From: Pseudomonas bohemica
Lineage (GTDB): Bacteria; Pseudomonadota; Gammaproteobacteria; Pseudomonadales; Pseudomonadaceae
Assembly (NCBI RefSeq): GCF_002934685.1
Contig: NZ_NKHL01000081.1
Location: 1 to 43,167 of the forward strand
DNA length: 43,167 nt
Reading direction: 5' to 3'
Made by a program: the position numbers and the translations under genes. A model generated the notes under the pieces. That model was not told where the DNA came from and did no database searches. It worked only from the letters and a program-made list of their open reading frames with translations. Shown piece after piece: positions 8,609 to 16,933 of the stretch. Within the stretch, counting starts at the first letter, position 1; each line of letters opens with the position of its first letter.

Positions 8609-9193
8609 ATGAAGAATCTTCCTCTCTCTCTGGTTTTCGTGGCGGCAATAGGCCTGAACCTGACAAGCACTGCCAATGCTGCGAACAACGGCAGGCTGGT
8701 ATTCAACGGCTCCCTGACCGATATCACCTGCGACATCAATGCCGGTACCGGCGCAAGCACGGGCACCAACCCAGGCGATATAAACGTCGATCTGGGCAAT
8801 GTATCGTTCTCCGACATCGGTCGCTTTGCCGACAACAAACTCGAAACCGCTTCGCCAATCCAGCTGCTGGTCAACTGCACCGGCGGTGCAGCGGCTTATG
8901 ACGCCGTGAATATGCGCTTCGTCGCTCGTCAGGGCAGTGGCCTTGATAATCTGGATCAGCGACTGCTGCGCACCACGGGTGCTGCCGACGGTGTGGGCAT
9001 CGGTATGCTGAACGCCTCCTATCAGTTGATGGATCTTTCCGGCAACGAAACCATCGATGCGCCGCTGGTGCAGGATGGAGCCGGTGGTGCCACGGCAGAA
9101 CTCAACTTCGGTGCGGTCTATGTGCTCAACGGCGCGACCACCAACCCTGGTAACGCAGATGGCTTCCTGCCGTTTGTGATGGACTATCTGTGA
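8609..9193 (+). CDS. Major fimbrial subunit (type 1 pilin family)
   Basis: The 194-residue protein has a signal peptide cleaved after about residue 24 (TSTANA-ANNG). The mature protein opens with GRLVFNGSLTDITCDI, the pilin G-strand/A-strand region with the first disulfide cysteine, and the second cysteine is in LLVNCTGG. It ends in FLPFVMDYL, the C-terminal beta strand contacted by chaperone and usher. AAGGA stands upstream of the ATG. It is secreted to the periplasm, capped by the chaperone encoded next and assembled by the usher. The first position and size make it the likely main shaft subunit. Confidence 0.85.
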   Translation: MKNLPLSLVFVAAIGLNLTSTANAANNGRLVFNGSLTDITCDINAGTGASTGTNPGDINVDLGNVSFSDIGRFADNKLETASPIQLLVNCTGGAAAYDAVNMRFVARQGSGLDNLDQRLLRTTGAADGVGIGMLNASYQLMDLSGNETIDAPLVQDGAGGATAELNFGAVYVLNGATTNPGNADGFLPFVMDYL

Positions 9194-9254
9194 AGCAACA
9201 GGCGGGGTGAGCGCTGCTCGTCCCGCCACCCCTTGATAGCGAGACGCTCCCATC

Positions 9255-10010
9255 ATGTTTTTTTCCATTCTTCGGCGTTCGGTGCGCGGACTATGCGCGG
9301 GACTGGCGATGACGCTGGCTGCCCAGGCACAGGCGGGTATCGTGCTGAATACGACACGCGTCATCTACCCGGCTACCGACAAGGAAGTCAGCCTGCAGGT
9401 GCACAACACCGGGACTGCCGAGATCCTGGCGCAGTCCTGGCTCGAGGGCGAGAGCGAGAGTACGTCGTCGATCAGTTCTCTGTTCGCGATTACCCCTTCG
9501 CTGGCGCGGATGGCTGGCAATGCCAAGCAACTGATTCGGATCATCTATTCCGGTGAAGGCCTGGCCACCGATCGTGAGTCGGTGCTCTGGCTCAATGTTC
9601 AGGAGATCCCCCAGACCGCCCGCGAGAACGAATTGCAGGTCGCTATCCGCCAGCGCATCAAGCTGTTCTACCGGCCACAGGGACTCACCGAAGACCCGCT
9701 GAAGGCTGCACAGTCGCTGCAATGGCGGCTGCGCGACGGGCAGCTTGAGGTCGTCAACCCGGGGCCGTATCACGTCTCGACGATCAAACTCCAGGCGACC
9801 CATCAAGGCCAGGTAGTGCTCCAGGAAGACAGCCGAATGCTTGTGCCCAAGGCGCGTCTGCAGTTGCCGTTGAAGCCGCTGACGACTCGGGGGCCTCTGG
9901 ATCTGGCATTCATCGGCATCAACGATTTCGGCGCCCAGGAGCCCTACCGGGCGAAAGTCTCAGGCGATCGAGCGACTCAGGCCAGCAAGGCCGAATCACA
10001 TTCTGACTAG
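9255..10010 (+). CDS. Periplasmic pilus chaperone (PapD/FimC family), first copy
   Basis: The 251-residue protein has a signal peptide (to about residue 27, AQAQA-GIVLNTTRVIYP) and an N-terminal Ig domain with TRVIYP and the conserved RESVLWLNVQEIP block. The linker region IRQRIKLFYRP carries the basic residues that anchor subunit C-termini, and a second Ig domain follows. This is the canonical PapD fold. It supplies a beta strand to fold and cap pilin subunits before delivery to the usher. It follows the major pilin gene by 61 bases and precedes the usher gene. A second, divergent chaperone is encoded after the usher. Confidence 0.92.
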   Translation: MFFSILRRSVRGLCAGLAMTLAAQAQAGIVLNTTRVIYPATDKEVSLQVHNTGTAEILAQSWLEGESESTSSISSLFAITPSLARMAGNAKQLIRIIYSGEGLATDRESVLWLNVQEIPQTARENELQVAIRQRIKLFYRPQGLTEDPLKAAQSLQWRLRDGQLEVVNPGPYHVSTIKLQATHQGQVVLQEDSRMLVPKARLQLPLKPLTTRGPLDLAFIGINDFGAQEPYRAKVSGDRATQASKAESHSD

Positions 10011-10140
10011 CCCCCGCCGCGCTGGTCGGGATTTCCGTTGACCCCTTTTTCGCCGGGCGCGTATCCGGCTTCTGCGTCGCATGCCTGTCAGGAAGGACTC
10101 TGCGGCGCATCGACACTCAGAGTACGAGTGAAATCAGCTA

Positions 10141-12750
10141 ATGGAACGGCGAGACAAGAACACCAAGGGATGTATTTCGAACGCCGTCCTGCCGTGTAAC
10201 CGCAGGTCGGTATCGAGACCGCACACCACGCCGGGGCGTCACCCATTATCCATCTGTATCGCCGCTACCGCCGCGTGGGCGGTCGGCTCCAGTGCAATGG
10301 CGATTGCCGACGCCAGCAGCGACAGCGGTCACCCGACCTCGGCCTCTGCCGGGGTGAAATTCAACACGGCGTTCATTCAAGGCACGGACCAGCCGGCGGA
10401 TCTGGATGTTTTTCTGCAGGGCAACAGCGTGGTGCCGGGCACCTATCGCGTCGACATCTATGTCAATCGCGCGCTGAGCGGGCGGCGGGACATCAACTTC
10501 GTCGCAAATCCGGGCAGCGGAGCGATCGAAGCATGCCTGACCCTGGACCTGCTTGCGCAATTGGGCATGGACACTTCCGGTCTGAACGACACCAGCACCA
10601 CGCCCGGTCTGTGTTTCGATCTGTCGGCCAAGGTCGAATTTGCCCACGTCGAATACCAGCCCACCAGCCTGCGGCTCAATATCAGCATCCCTCAGGCGAT
10701 GATGTCGCGCAGCGTTCGTGGCTATGTGTCACCTGAGCTGTGGGACGAGGGGGAAACGGCCGCCTTCATCAATTACAGTTTCAGCGGCGCGCGCCGTAGC
10801 CGGTCCGGTCAGACGCAGGATCAGTATTATCTTGGCCTGCGCAACGGGCTGAATCTGGGGGCATGGCGGTTGCGCAATGAGTCATCGCTGGTCTATGGCG
10901 ATGCTCAACCCTATCGATTTCGCAACAATCGCACCTTCCTGCAGCGCGATATCACCGCATTCAAGAGCCAGCTGACCCTGGGTGAAACCTTCACTGATTC
11001 GCAGGTGTTCGACAGCGTGCGCTTCATCGGCGCCATGCTCGCATCGGATGACGGCATGCTGCCGGACAGCGAACGGGTCTACGCGCCAGTGGTTCGCGGA
11101 ATCGCCGAAACCAACGCAATGGTGGAGGTGCGCCAGAGAGGGTTTGTGCTCTACAGCGGCAACGTCTCGCCGGGGCCGTTCGAGATTTCCGATATCTATC
11201 CCAGCGGCTCCAACGGCGACCTGGAGGTTACCGTGATCGAGGCGGATGGACGCAGGCGTGTGTTCGTTCAGGCTTATGCGTCGCTGCCGATCATGGTGCC
11301 CAAAGGGGCGTTGCGTTACAGCCTCGCGGCGGGCCATTACGACAGCCATGATGAAGCTGGAGCGTCGCCGGCCTTTACCAGCGCGACACTGATTTACGGT
11401 CTGACCGAGCAGTTGACTGCGTTCGGTGGCGCTCAGGTAGCCGAGGATTTTCAGGCGGGGAACATCGGCGCGGGCATCAATACCGGGCTGGGCGCGGTGT
11501 CGCTGGATTTGACTCAATCGGTGAGCCAGCCACGGCGCCAGTCTTATACCGGGCAAAGCCTGCGCGTGCGCTACGCCAATACGCTGGATCTGACCAACAC
11601 CACGCTGGCGGTGGCCGGTTATCGCTACTCAACCGATCAGTACCGCACCTTCGACAACCATGTCGAAGCACTTCAGGCAGATAACGGCACTGCGTTTGAT
11701 CGTGTCATCGGGCGGGCCAGGGATCGTATCGAGTTCAACCTGACTCAGGCGCTGGCCGAGCAGTCGGCGTCGTTGAGCCTTACCGGTTCCGAGCAGCGCT
11801 ATTGGGACGCGACGGGCAAGACCCGACAGTTGTATCTGTCGTGGAACGCCGCCTGGCGCAGTCTCAGTTATGGCGTTTCGCTGGAGCGCAGTCAGACCAT
11901 TCAGCGCGACGGCCAGAACAGATCGGACAACCGAATCGCCCTCACGCTGAGCGTGCCGCTGGGTGACAGCCCGTCTTCGTCACGAGCGTTCGGCAATGCG
12001 GTGCATGACAGCTCGGGCAACACCAATCTGCAGACCGGCCTCAATGGGCAAGTCTTCGACGATCGCAACACCTTCTACTCGTTGCAGGCCGGACACGACG
12101 GTCGCTCGGGGGCTAGCGGTTCCGGCAAGATCAACACCACGACGCCATTCGGACGCTTCGATGCCGGGTACGGTCAGGGCCGTGACTATCGCAGCTTCAG
12201 TGTCGGCGCCACGGGATCGGTGGTGGCGCACGGAGGCGGTGTGAATGTTGGCCAGCCATTGGGCGATACCTTCGCGCTGGTGCAGGTCAAGGATGTCGCG
12301 GGCGCTCGCCTCAGCAATTTCAGCAATATTGAGACGGCCAGCAACGGCTACGCCATTGTCCCGTACACCCAGCCGTACCGCGCCAACTGGGTAAGCCTCG
12401 ACACACGGCAATTGGGCGCCGATGTCGAACTTGAGAATGCCGTGGCTCAGGTCATCCCGCGCCGAGGTGCCGTGCCTGTGGTCAGCTTCAAGGCCGCGGT
12501 TGGGCGGCGCGTGCAGTTCGAACTGGTGCGCAGCGATGGGAGCCGTTTGCCCTTGGGCGCCGTGGTCGAAGATGAGCGAGGCAAACTGCTGGCTGCGGTC
12601 GATCCCACCAGCCGCGCGCTGGTCTTGAGCGAGCAGGACAGCGGCGAACTGATCGTGAAATGGTCCGATCAGCAATGCCGCGCACGTTTCGAGCTGCCTC
12701 CCCGGGATCCTCAACGCACCTATGACCGGCTCAAGGCGGTCTGCCTGTGA
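10141..12750 (+). CDS. Outer-membrane fimbrial usher (FimD/PapC family)
   Basis: The 869-residue usher shows the N-terminal chaperone-binding domain (VKFNTAFIQG, then LDVFLQGNSVVPGTYRVDIYVN), a 24-strand beta-barrel with embedded plug, and a C-terminal domain with SDGSRLPLGAVVEDE and the closing cysteine pair (QQCRARF and LKAVCL). It forms the outer-membrane assembly pore for the pilus. The N-terminal leader is unusually long: about 35 polar and basic residues precede the hydrophobic signal core ICIAATAAWAVGSSAMA. No in-frame alternative start is visible nearer the core, and the ribosome-binding site before ATG 10141 is weak. The last codon region overlaps the GTG start of the second chaperone. 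Confidence 0.94.
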   Translation: MERRDKNTKGCISNAVLPCNRRSVSRPHTTPGRHPLSICIAATAAWAVGSSAMAIADASSDSGHPTSASAGVKFNTAFIQGTDQPADLDVFLQGNSVVPGTYRVDIYVNRALSGRRDINFVANPGSGAIEACLTLDLLAQLGMDTSGLNDTSTTPGLCFDLSAKVEFAHVEYQPTSLRLNISIPQAMMSRSVRGYVSPELWDEGETAAFINYSFSGARRSRSGQTQDQYYLGLRNGLNLGAWRLRNESSLVYGDAQPYRFRNNRTFLQRDITAFKSQLTLGETFTDSQVFDSVRFIGAMLASDDGMLPDSERVYAPVVRGIAETNAMVEVRQRGFVLYSGNVSPGPFEISDIYPSGSNGDLEVTVIEADGRRRVFVQAYASLPIMVPKGALRYSLAAGHYDSHDEAGASPAFTSATLIYGLTEQLTAFGGAQVAEDFQAGNIGAGINTGLGAVSLDLTQSVSQPRRQSYTGQSLRVRYANTLDLTNTTLAVAGYRYSTDQYRTFDNHVEALQADNGTAFDRVIGRARDRIEFNLTQALAEQSASLSLTGSEQRYWDATGKTRQLYLSWNAAWRSLSYGVSLERSQTIQRDGQNRSDNRIALTLSVPLGDSPSSSRAFGNAVHDSSGNTNLQTGLNGQVFDDRNTFYSLQAGHDGRSGASGSGKINTTTPFGRFDAGYGQGRDYRSFSVGATGSVVAHGGGVNVGQPLGDTFALVQVKDVAGARLSNFSNIETASNGYAIVPYTQPYRANWVSLDTRQLGADVELENAVAQVIPRRGAVPVVSFKAAVGRRVQFELVRSDGSRLPLGAVVEDERGKLLAAVDPTSRALVLSEQDSGELIVKWSDQQCRARFELPPRDPQRTYDRLKAVCL

Positions 12751-13532
12751 AGTGGACAGTGGTGGTATTCGTGATGGCAGCGCTTTTCTGCGGCGATGCT
12801 CAGGCCGTGGTGGCGTTGGCCGGAACGCGCCTGGTATTCGATGGACGGTTTCATGAGGCGACGATCGATGTCAGCAATCCCGGCAACGCTCAGGTGCTGA
12901 TTCAGGCCTGGCTCACGGACGCCCGCACCGATCAGGCAGCAACGGACGCTCTGCCCTTTGTGCTCACCCCGCATCTGGCGCAGTTGCCTGCGCAAGGCAG
13001 AAAGACCTTGCGCGTGCTTTATCAAGGCGTCGGCATGCCTGCGGATCGGGAGTCGCTGCTGCATTTGTATGTGCTGGAGGTGCCACGTCGCAGTGAGGCC
13101 AGCCAGCAACTGAACATCGCGGTTCGCCAGCGCATCAACGTGTTCTATCGCCCGGCCGGGCTGGTGGGCGACCCGGCGGACGCGGCGCAGCGTCTCGCCT
13201 GGCAATGGAATCCCAAGGATTACGCCGCGCTCAAGGTGCATAACCCGACGCCGTTCCATGTGTCGCTGCACGAGCTTGCTTTGAATCAGATCGAGATCGC
13301 TGAGGACCTGATGCTCGAACCTTTTTCGTCGCACTCGCTGCAGCTACCGGAACCACTGACAGCACGCTCGACGGGCTCCAGGGCAGGAAACCTGAGCTTC
13401 AAGGCGCTGACCGATTATGGCGGGCAGCGCGAATTCTGTGCGCCCGCCCAGGACCAGGCGCCGTTCAATGCGCGGCTGCGTTCGCCGGGTGCTTTTTCAT
13501 CCGGCGCCTCTTCATCAATAGGGAAATGCTGA
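12747..13532 (+). CDS. Periplasmic pilus chaperone, second copy
   Basis: The 261-residue PapD-type chaperone starts with GTG in a four-base overlap (GTGA) with the usher stop, so translation is coupled. It has a short signal peptide (cleaved near GDAQA), TRLVFDG, RESLLHLYVLEVP and VRQRINVFYRP, matching the functional segments of the first chaperone. Sequence identity between the two is only partial, suggesting that they serve different subunits, plausibly pilin versus adhesin. After the second Ig domain there is a serine- and glycine-rich C-terminal tail (ARLRSPGAFSSGASSSIGKC) ending in Cys, which is not usual for the family. Confidence 0.9.
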   Translation: MKWTVVVFVMAALFCGDAQAVVALAGTRLVFDGRFHEATIDVSNPGNAQVLIQAWLTDARTDQAATDALPFVLTPHLAQLPAQGRKTLRVLYQGVGMPADRESLLHLYVLEVPRRSEASQQLNIAVRQRINVFYRPAGLVGDPADAAQRLAWQWNPKDYAALKVHNPTPFHVSLHELALNQIEIAEDLMLEPFSSHSLQLPEPLTARSTGSRAGNLSFKALTDYGGQREFCAPAQDQAPFNARLRSPGAFSSGASSSIGKC

Positions 13533-13534
13533 CC

Positions 13535-14527
13535 ATGACTACCTTCTCTTTCTCACGCTGGGGTGCGACGTTTCTTCTCGTCTCGCTGATGCCTGCCACG
13601 GGGCTGGCCATGACCTGCAAGACCCAGGGCTCGGGCGAGGCCGTGATCCGCGCTGACCTGAGCAGCACTGTCGCCATTCCCGCGACCTTACCCGACGGCA
13701 GCGCTGTCTGGCGTTCGGAACGGCATCATCTGGCTGTTGAATGTTCGCGAGAGCAGTCCGGCCCTGCGGAGGATGTCGTGCTATACCTGAACCCCGAAAA
13801 CCAGCAAATCGGCCAGGGAATCCGCGCGGGGCTTACGCTCAATGGCGTCGATTACGTGCAAAGCAGCGGGCGGATTCCCACGCAACAGGTGCTGCCGGCC
13901 TGTACCGAGGGTGCGGGCAACATTCCGGCGTGCCCGAAGGTTGCCTTCAACCTGTCGTTTTCGGTATTCATCGAAAAGTTCGGGCCCACGCCGCCATCGG
14001 GTGTGGCCAGCGACTTGCTCGATTACCGCATGTTTCAGGTGGACAGCGCCAATGGCATGAATCCATTGCCGGACAACAACCTCAACTACGTCATCAATAA
14101 CCTTACCGGTCTGCGGTTCGTCGCCTGCAGCGCCGAGTTGCGGGTGCTGCCGGAAAGCGTCGAGTTCGGCAGCGTGCCGATCAAGAATGTGCGCGTGGGC
14201 GAGGTAGCGACGTTTCAGCGATTCGCCCTGGCCACCAGCCGAATCTGCGATTCACCGTTCAGCCTCAATGCGCGGTTCACCCCGGTGTCCGGGACACTGT
14301 TCGGTGACGTGCTGGTGCCGGTGAACAATGACAGCATCGGCATCCGCATCACCCATGCGCCCGCGCATCGGCCGATTCGTTTCAACGAGCCATTTCACAT
14401 GATCGATCTGCTGGATGACACGTATTCGGGAACCGCGGATTTCAATGCCGAGCTGTTGTGGCAGACCAACACACCCACGCCTGGGCCGTTCTCTGCGGAA
14501 GTGATGGTGGATCTTTTCTACAAGTAG
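13535..14527 (+). CDS. Fimbrial tip adhesin/minor subunit
   Basis: The 330-residue protein has a signal peptide (to about LMPATGLA), a mature start MTCKTQGSGEAVIRADLSS, several cysteines in its first 200 residues, and a C-terminal domain ending in FSAEVMVDLFYK. The length and two-domain appearance fit a tip adhesin with receptor-binding and pilin domains. The last position in a pilin-chaperone-usher-chaperone operon also fits, an order reminiscent of P. aeruginosa cupB. The start at 13535 is preferred because AGGGA lies about ten bases before it; the ATG at 13526, which overlaps the chaperone stop, sits only one base from AGGGA. The receptor cannot be predicted. Confidence 0.75.
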   Translation: MTTFSFSRWGATFLLVSLMPATGLAMTCKTQGSGEAVIRADLSSTVAIPATLPDGSAVWRSERHHLAVECSREQSGPAEDVVLYLNPENQQIGQGIRAGLTLNGVDYVQSSGRIPTQQVLPACTEGAGNIPACPKVAFNLSFSVFIEKFGPTPPSGVASDLLDYRMFQVDSANGMNPLPDNNLNYVINNLTGLRFVACSAELRVLPESVEFGSVPIKNVRVGEVATFQRFALATSRICDSPFSLNARFTPVSGTLFGDVLVPVNNDSIGIRITHAPAHRPIRFNEPFHMIDLLDDTYSGTADFNAELLWQTNTPTPGPFSAEVMVDLFYK

Positions 14528-14634
14528 GCCGTTGCTCGGTTGCTACAGGCGGCTGCATGGGGATTGGGGTATGCTGCGCGCCTTGCGGGCCCAGCCTGTT
14601 CACCCATAGACCGTTTCGCGATTTCGGAGCTTTC

Positions 14635-14871
14635 ATGACCACCCCCGAACACACCCAGGCTCCCGACTTAGATGTCGAACCCGTGGATGCCAATGCCGAG
14701 GCCGGTGACAACAAACCGGTGATTCCGGCCTTCAGTTTTCCGTTCAAGCCGGGGGAGCTGATGCAGGCCAAGAAAGATCCTTCGCACTACAAGGGCCCGG
14801 GCAAATCGAACCACGACAAGCGGCCCGGCGCCGCACCATCGGGTACGCGTCGTTCGATGGGCAAGCGCTGA
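14635..14871 (+). CDS. Small conserved hydrophilic protein of unknown function
   Basis: This 78-residue protein has an acidic N-terminal half (DLDVEPVDANAEAGDN) and a basic, disordered-looking C-terminal tail (HYKGPGKSNHDKRPG to RRSMGKR). It has no signal peptide or membrane segment. GGAG lies five bases before the ATG. It appears to be a Pseudomonas-type small protein of unknown role; I do not recognise a named family. A weak hairpin (14872-14892) follows immediately and separates it from the convergent regulator gene. Confidence 0.7.
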   Translation: MTTPEHTQAPDLDVEPVDANAEAGDNKPVIPAFSFPFKPGELMQAKKDPSHYKGPGKSNHDKRPGAAPSGTRRSMGKR

Positions 14872-14919
14872 TCGGCTTCGTTCGATAGCCGAATATCCGT
14901 CGCCTTCGCAGGAGCGAGC

Positions 14920-15882
14920 TCAACCCTCCTTGCGAAAACTGTCCCGATACTGCGTTGGCGTCACGCCCAGCCGCTGACTGAAGACCAGCCGCATGCGGGC
15001 CGCGCTGCCGAAACCACAGTGATACGCCACCGCCTTGATCGCCATCTCGCTGCCTTCCAGTAAATGCCGGGCGGCGTCGATTCTGGCGCGCTGCACGAAC
15101 TCCGCTGGCGTGACCTTCGCATCGCGAGCGAACACGCGGGCGAAGCTGCGCGGACTCATCGCGACGACCTCGGCCAGCCGTTCCACGGAAAAGGGCTCGC
15201 TGATGTGCTCCATCACATAGCGCTGAATGCTGGCCACTGGCGAATCATCGTCGGTCGAGGTATTGAGATACGGGCTGAACTGCGACTGGCCACCCTGACG
15301 CTGAGCCACCACCAGCAAGCGTTTGGCGACCGCCAGCGAAATCGTCGGACCATGATCTTCGGCGACCAGGGCAAGCGCCATGTCGATCCCGGCAGTCACT
15401 CCCGCCGAGGTTATCAGCTTGCCATCACGGACATAAATCCGGTCCGGCTCGACCAGAGCGTTGGGGAACTGATCGGCCAATTGTTGGGCGTGGTTCCAGT
15501 GGGTCGCGGCCCGTTTGTCGTCAAGCAACCCGGCGTGCCCGAGAATGAATGCACCCGTGCAAATCGAGCCATAGCGGCCTGCCAGGGGCGTGACTTCGTG
15601 CAGCCATGCCGTGATGGCCGGCATTTCTGCGCCCTCGGGCAGCAGCGGCCCGCCGGGCACCAGCAAAATATCGAACTGCCTGGGCGCATCGGCCAACGGG
15701 TATTGGGCGCCAAGGGGCATGCCGTTGGAGGCGATGATCGGGTAGGGGGCGGCACCGAGGGTGATGATCTGGTAGCCGTCGCCTTCACCCACAAAACGAT
15801 TGGCTTCGGCAAACACGTCGAGAGGGCCGGCGACGTCCAGGGACTGAACATGGGGAAACAGCACGATCGCGACGCTTCTCAT
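14920..15882 (-). CDS. GlxA-family transcriptional regulator (DJ-1/PfpI plus AraC HTH)
   Basis: The 320-residue protein has an N-terminal DJ-1/PfpI amidotransferase-like domain (residues 1-190). It includes the nucleophile-elbow cysteine in GSICTGAFILGHAGLL and the downstream ATHW segment. A C-terminal AraC-type double helix-turn-helix follows (about residues 215-318), with ISEPFSVERLAEVVAMSPRSFARVF and CGFGSAARMRLVFSQRLGVTP. Members of this group regulate nitrogen, choline/betaine or other catabolic genes in pseudomonads, but the effector here is unknown. It is monocistronic and faces away from the neighbouring minus-strand genes, so its target is not obvious from context. Confidence 0.9.
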   Translation of the reverse strand: MRSVAIVLFPHVQSLDVAGPLDVFAEANRFVGEGDGYQIITLGAAPYPIIASNGMPLGAQYPLADAPRQFDILLVPGGPLLPEGAEMPAITAWLHEVTPLAGRYGSICTGAFILGHAGLLDDKRAATHWNHAQQLADQFPNALVEPDRIYVRDGKLITSAGVTAGIDMALALVAEDHGPTISLAVAKRLLVVAQRQGGQSQFSPYLNTSTDDDSPVASIQRYVMEHISEPFSVERLAEVVAMSPRSFARVFARDAKVTPAEFVQRARIDAARHLLEGSEMAIKAVAYHCGFGSAARMRLVFSQRLGVTPTQYRDSFRKEG

Positions 15883-16054
15883 CGATGAATCTCAGGCGTG
15901 TTGCAGAGGGATGAACATATAGCTCATCAAGTCTGGCGTCTCAAATCGCGCACCTGCCTGTCGCAGCGCGTCGATCGGGACATCGAAAAGGGGCGGACCA
16001 TAACCCTGCGTTGGTGAATTGTCATCACGAGAGGGGAGGGCACACAGGCTGGGT

Positions 16055-16378
16055 TTATTTCTTCGGCAACGTCGTAACGTCGTCCCACTCGGTGATCAGC
16101 GCTTTCTTGTTCTTGCGGTCGTACAGACACAGCTCGGTGCCGGCCTTGTTTTTCATGAACGCCTGTTTGTACTGGCCTTTGATCAACAGAGCGTTGTACC
16201 CCACGCTGTCATCGAACATCGCCGAGGCGCCGGCGGGCTTGGCGTTTTTCAGCGAGCTGGCCGCGGTGCAGCTGTCGACCAGGGTCTTGTCGAATGCTCT
16301 CCAGGCGTCCGGACTCGAAGCACTGGCTTGCCCGGCAACGGCGGTCAGGGCCAGCAACAACAGGCTGATCCGTTTCAT
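16055..16378 (-). CDS. Secreted small protein of unknown function
   Basis: The 107-residue product begins with a clear Sec signal peptide (MKRISLLLLALTAVAGQASA). The mature part is basic and has two cysteines (DSCTAAS and ELCLYDRKNKK) that could form one disulfide, so it probably resides in the periplasm. GGAG lies six bases before the ATG at 16378, which supports this start over longer in-frame versions. The family has no function that I can name. The start codon lies 52 bases downstream of the GNAT stop on the same strand, so the two may be co-transcribed. Confidence 0.8.
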   Translation of the reverse strand: MKRISLLLLALTAVAGQASASSPDAWRAFDKTLVDSCTAASSLKNAKPAGASAMFDDSVGYNALLIKGQYKQAFMKNKAGTELCLYDRKNKKALITEWDDVTTLPKK

Positions 16379-16430
16379 GCAAATCTCCATCAGTGTCTTG
16401 AGCATCAGAATGACAGCGACTTTGACTGAC

Positions 16431-16892
16431 TCAGTGCGCTTCCAGTTCGCAGCGCTGCACGTATTGCATGCCGGCGCGCTCATACACCCGGCGGGCGGTC
16501 AGGTTGCTTTCCATGACCTTGAGATCGACCTGCCCTTCGTGACGCTCTGCAAACGCCTCGAACACCCGACGTAATAGCGCAAGGCCCACGCCACGCCCTT
16601 GCGCGCGAGGATGAACCACCAGATTGCGAATGAATGAGCTGGTCCAGCATTGCGCCACGGCCACTACACCCGATGAATCTTCCACGACGAAACATAACCG
16701 CCGATCGAACTCAGGATCGCTATCGAAGCCTTCCAGCCACGTCCTCAGCTCAGGCACGCGACCGCCGCCCAGCTCGGTTCCGAGCATCAAAAGTTGGTGA
16801 ACGGCGCTGGCGTTCCCGGCGCTGAACGGGACCAGGCACAGCGATCGTGGCCAAGCCCCTGCTCGAAGGGGCTGGCTGAGATCGCGACGCAT
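16431..16892 (-). CDS. GNAT family N-acetyltransferase
   Basis: The 153-residue protein has the GNAT core. A beta strand is followed by NLVVHPRAQGRGVGLALLRRVFEAF, the acetyl-CoA pyrophosphate-binding R/Q-x-x-G-x-G/A motif, and the C-terminal MESNLTARRVYERAGMQYV motif typical of the fold. The substrate is unknown. The start at ATG 16892 is chosen because longer versions run into the cheV gene. No good ribosome-binding site is visible, and the codon lies within the 3' arm of a ten-base-pair hairpin, so either translation is structured or a non-ATG start is used. It lies just downstream of cheV in the same orientation. Confidence 0.8.
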   Translation of the reverse strand: MRRDLSQPLRAGAWPRSLCLVPFSAGNASAVHQLLMLGTELGGGRVPELRTWLEGFDSDPEFDRRLCFVVEDSSGVVAVAQCWTSSFIRNLVVHPRAQGRGVGLALLRRVFEAFAERHEGQVDLKVMESNLTARRVYERAGMQYVQRCELEAH

Positions 16893-16920
16893 CAGCCAGT
16901 AATGGCCGGTTGATGCGTCG
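16885..16920 (-). other. Inverted repeat covering the GNAT start codon
   Basis: CGACGCATCA at 16885-16894 and TGATGCGTCG at 16911-16920 are exact reverse complements, with a 16-base loop that itself contains GCCA/TGGC. In the minus-strand transcript the stem includes the predicted AUG (16892-16890). There is no T run, so it is not an ordinary terminator of cheV. A translation-occluding or RNA-processing hairpin is possible. Confidence 0.5.
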
Positions 16921-16933
16921 TTGAGGGCGGGCC

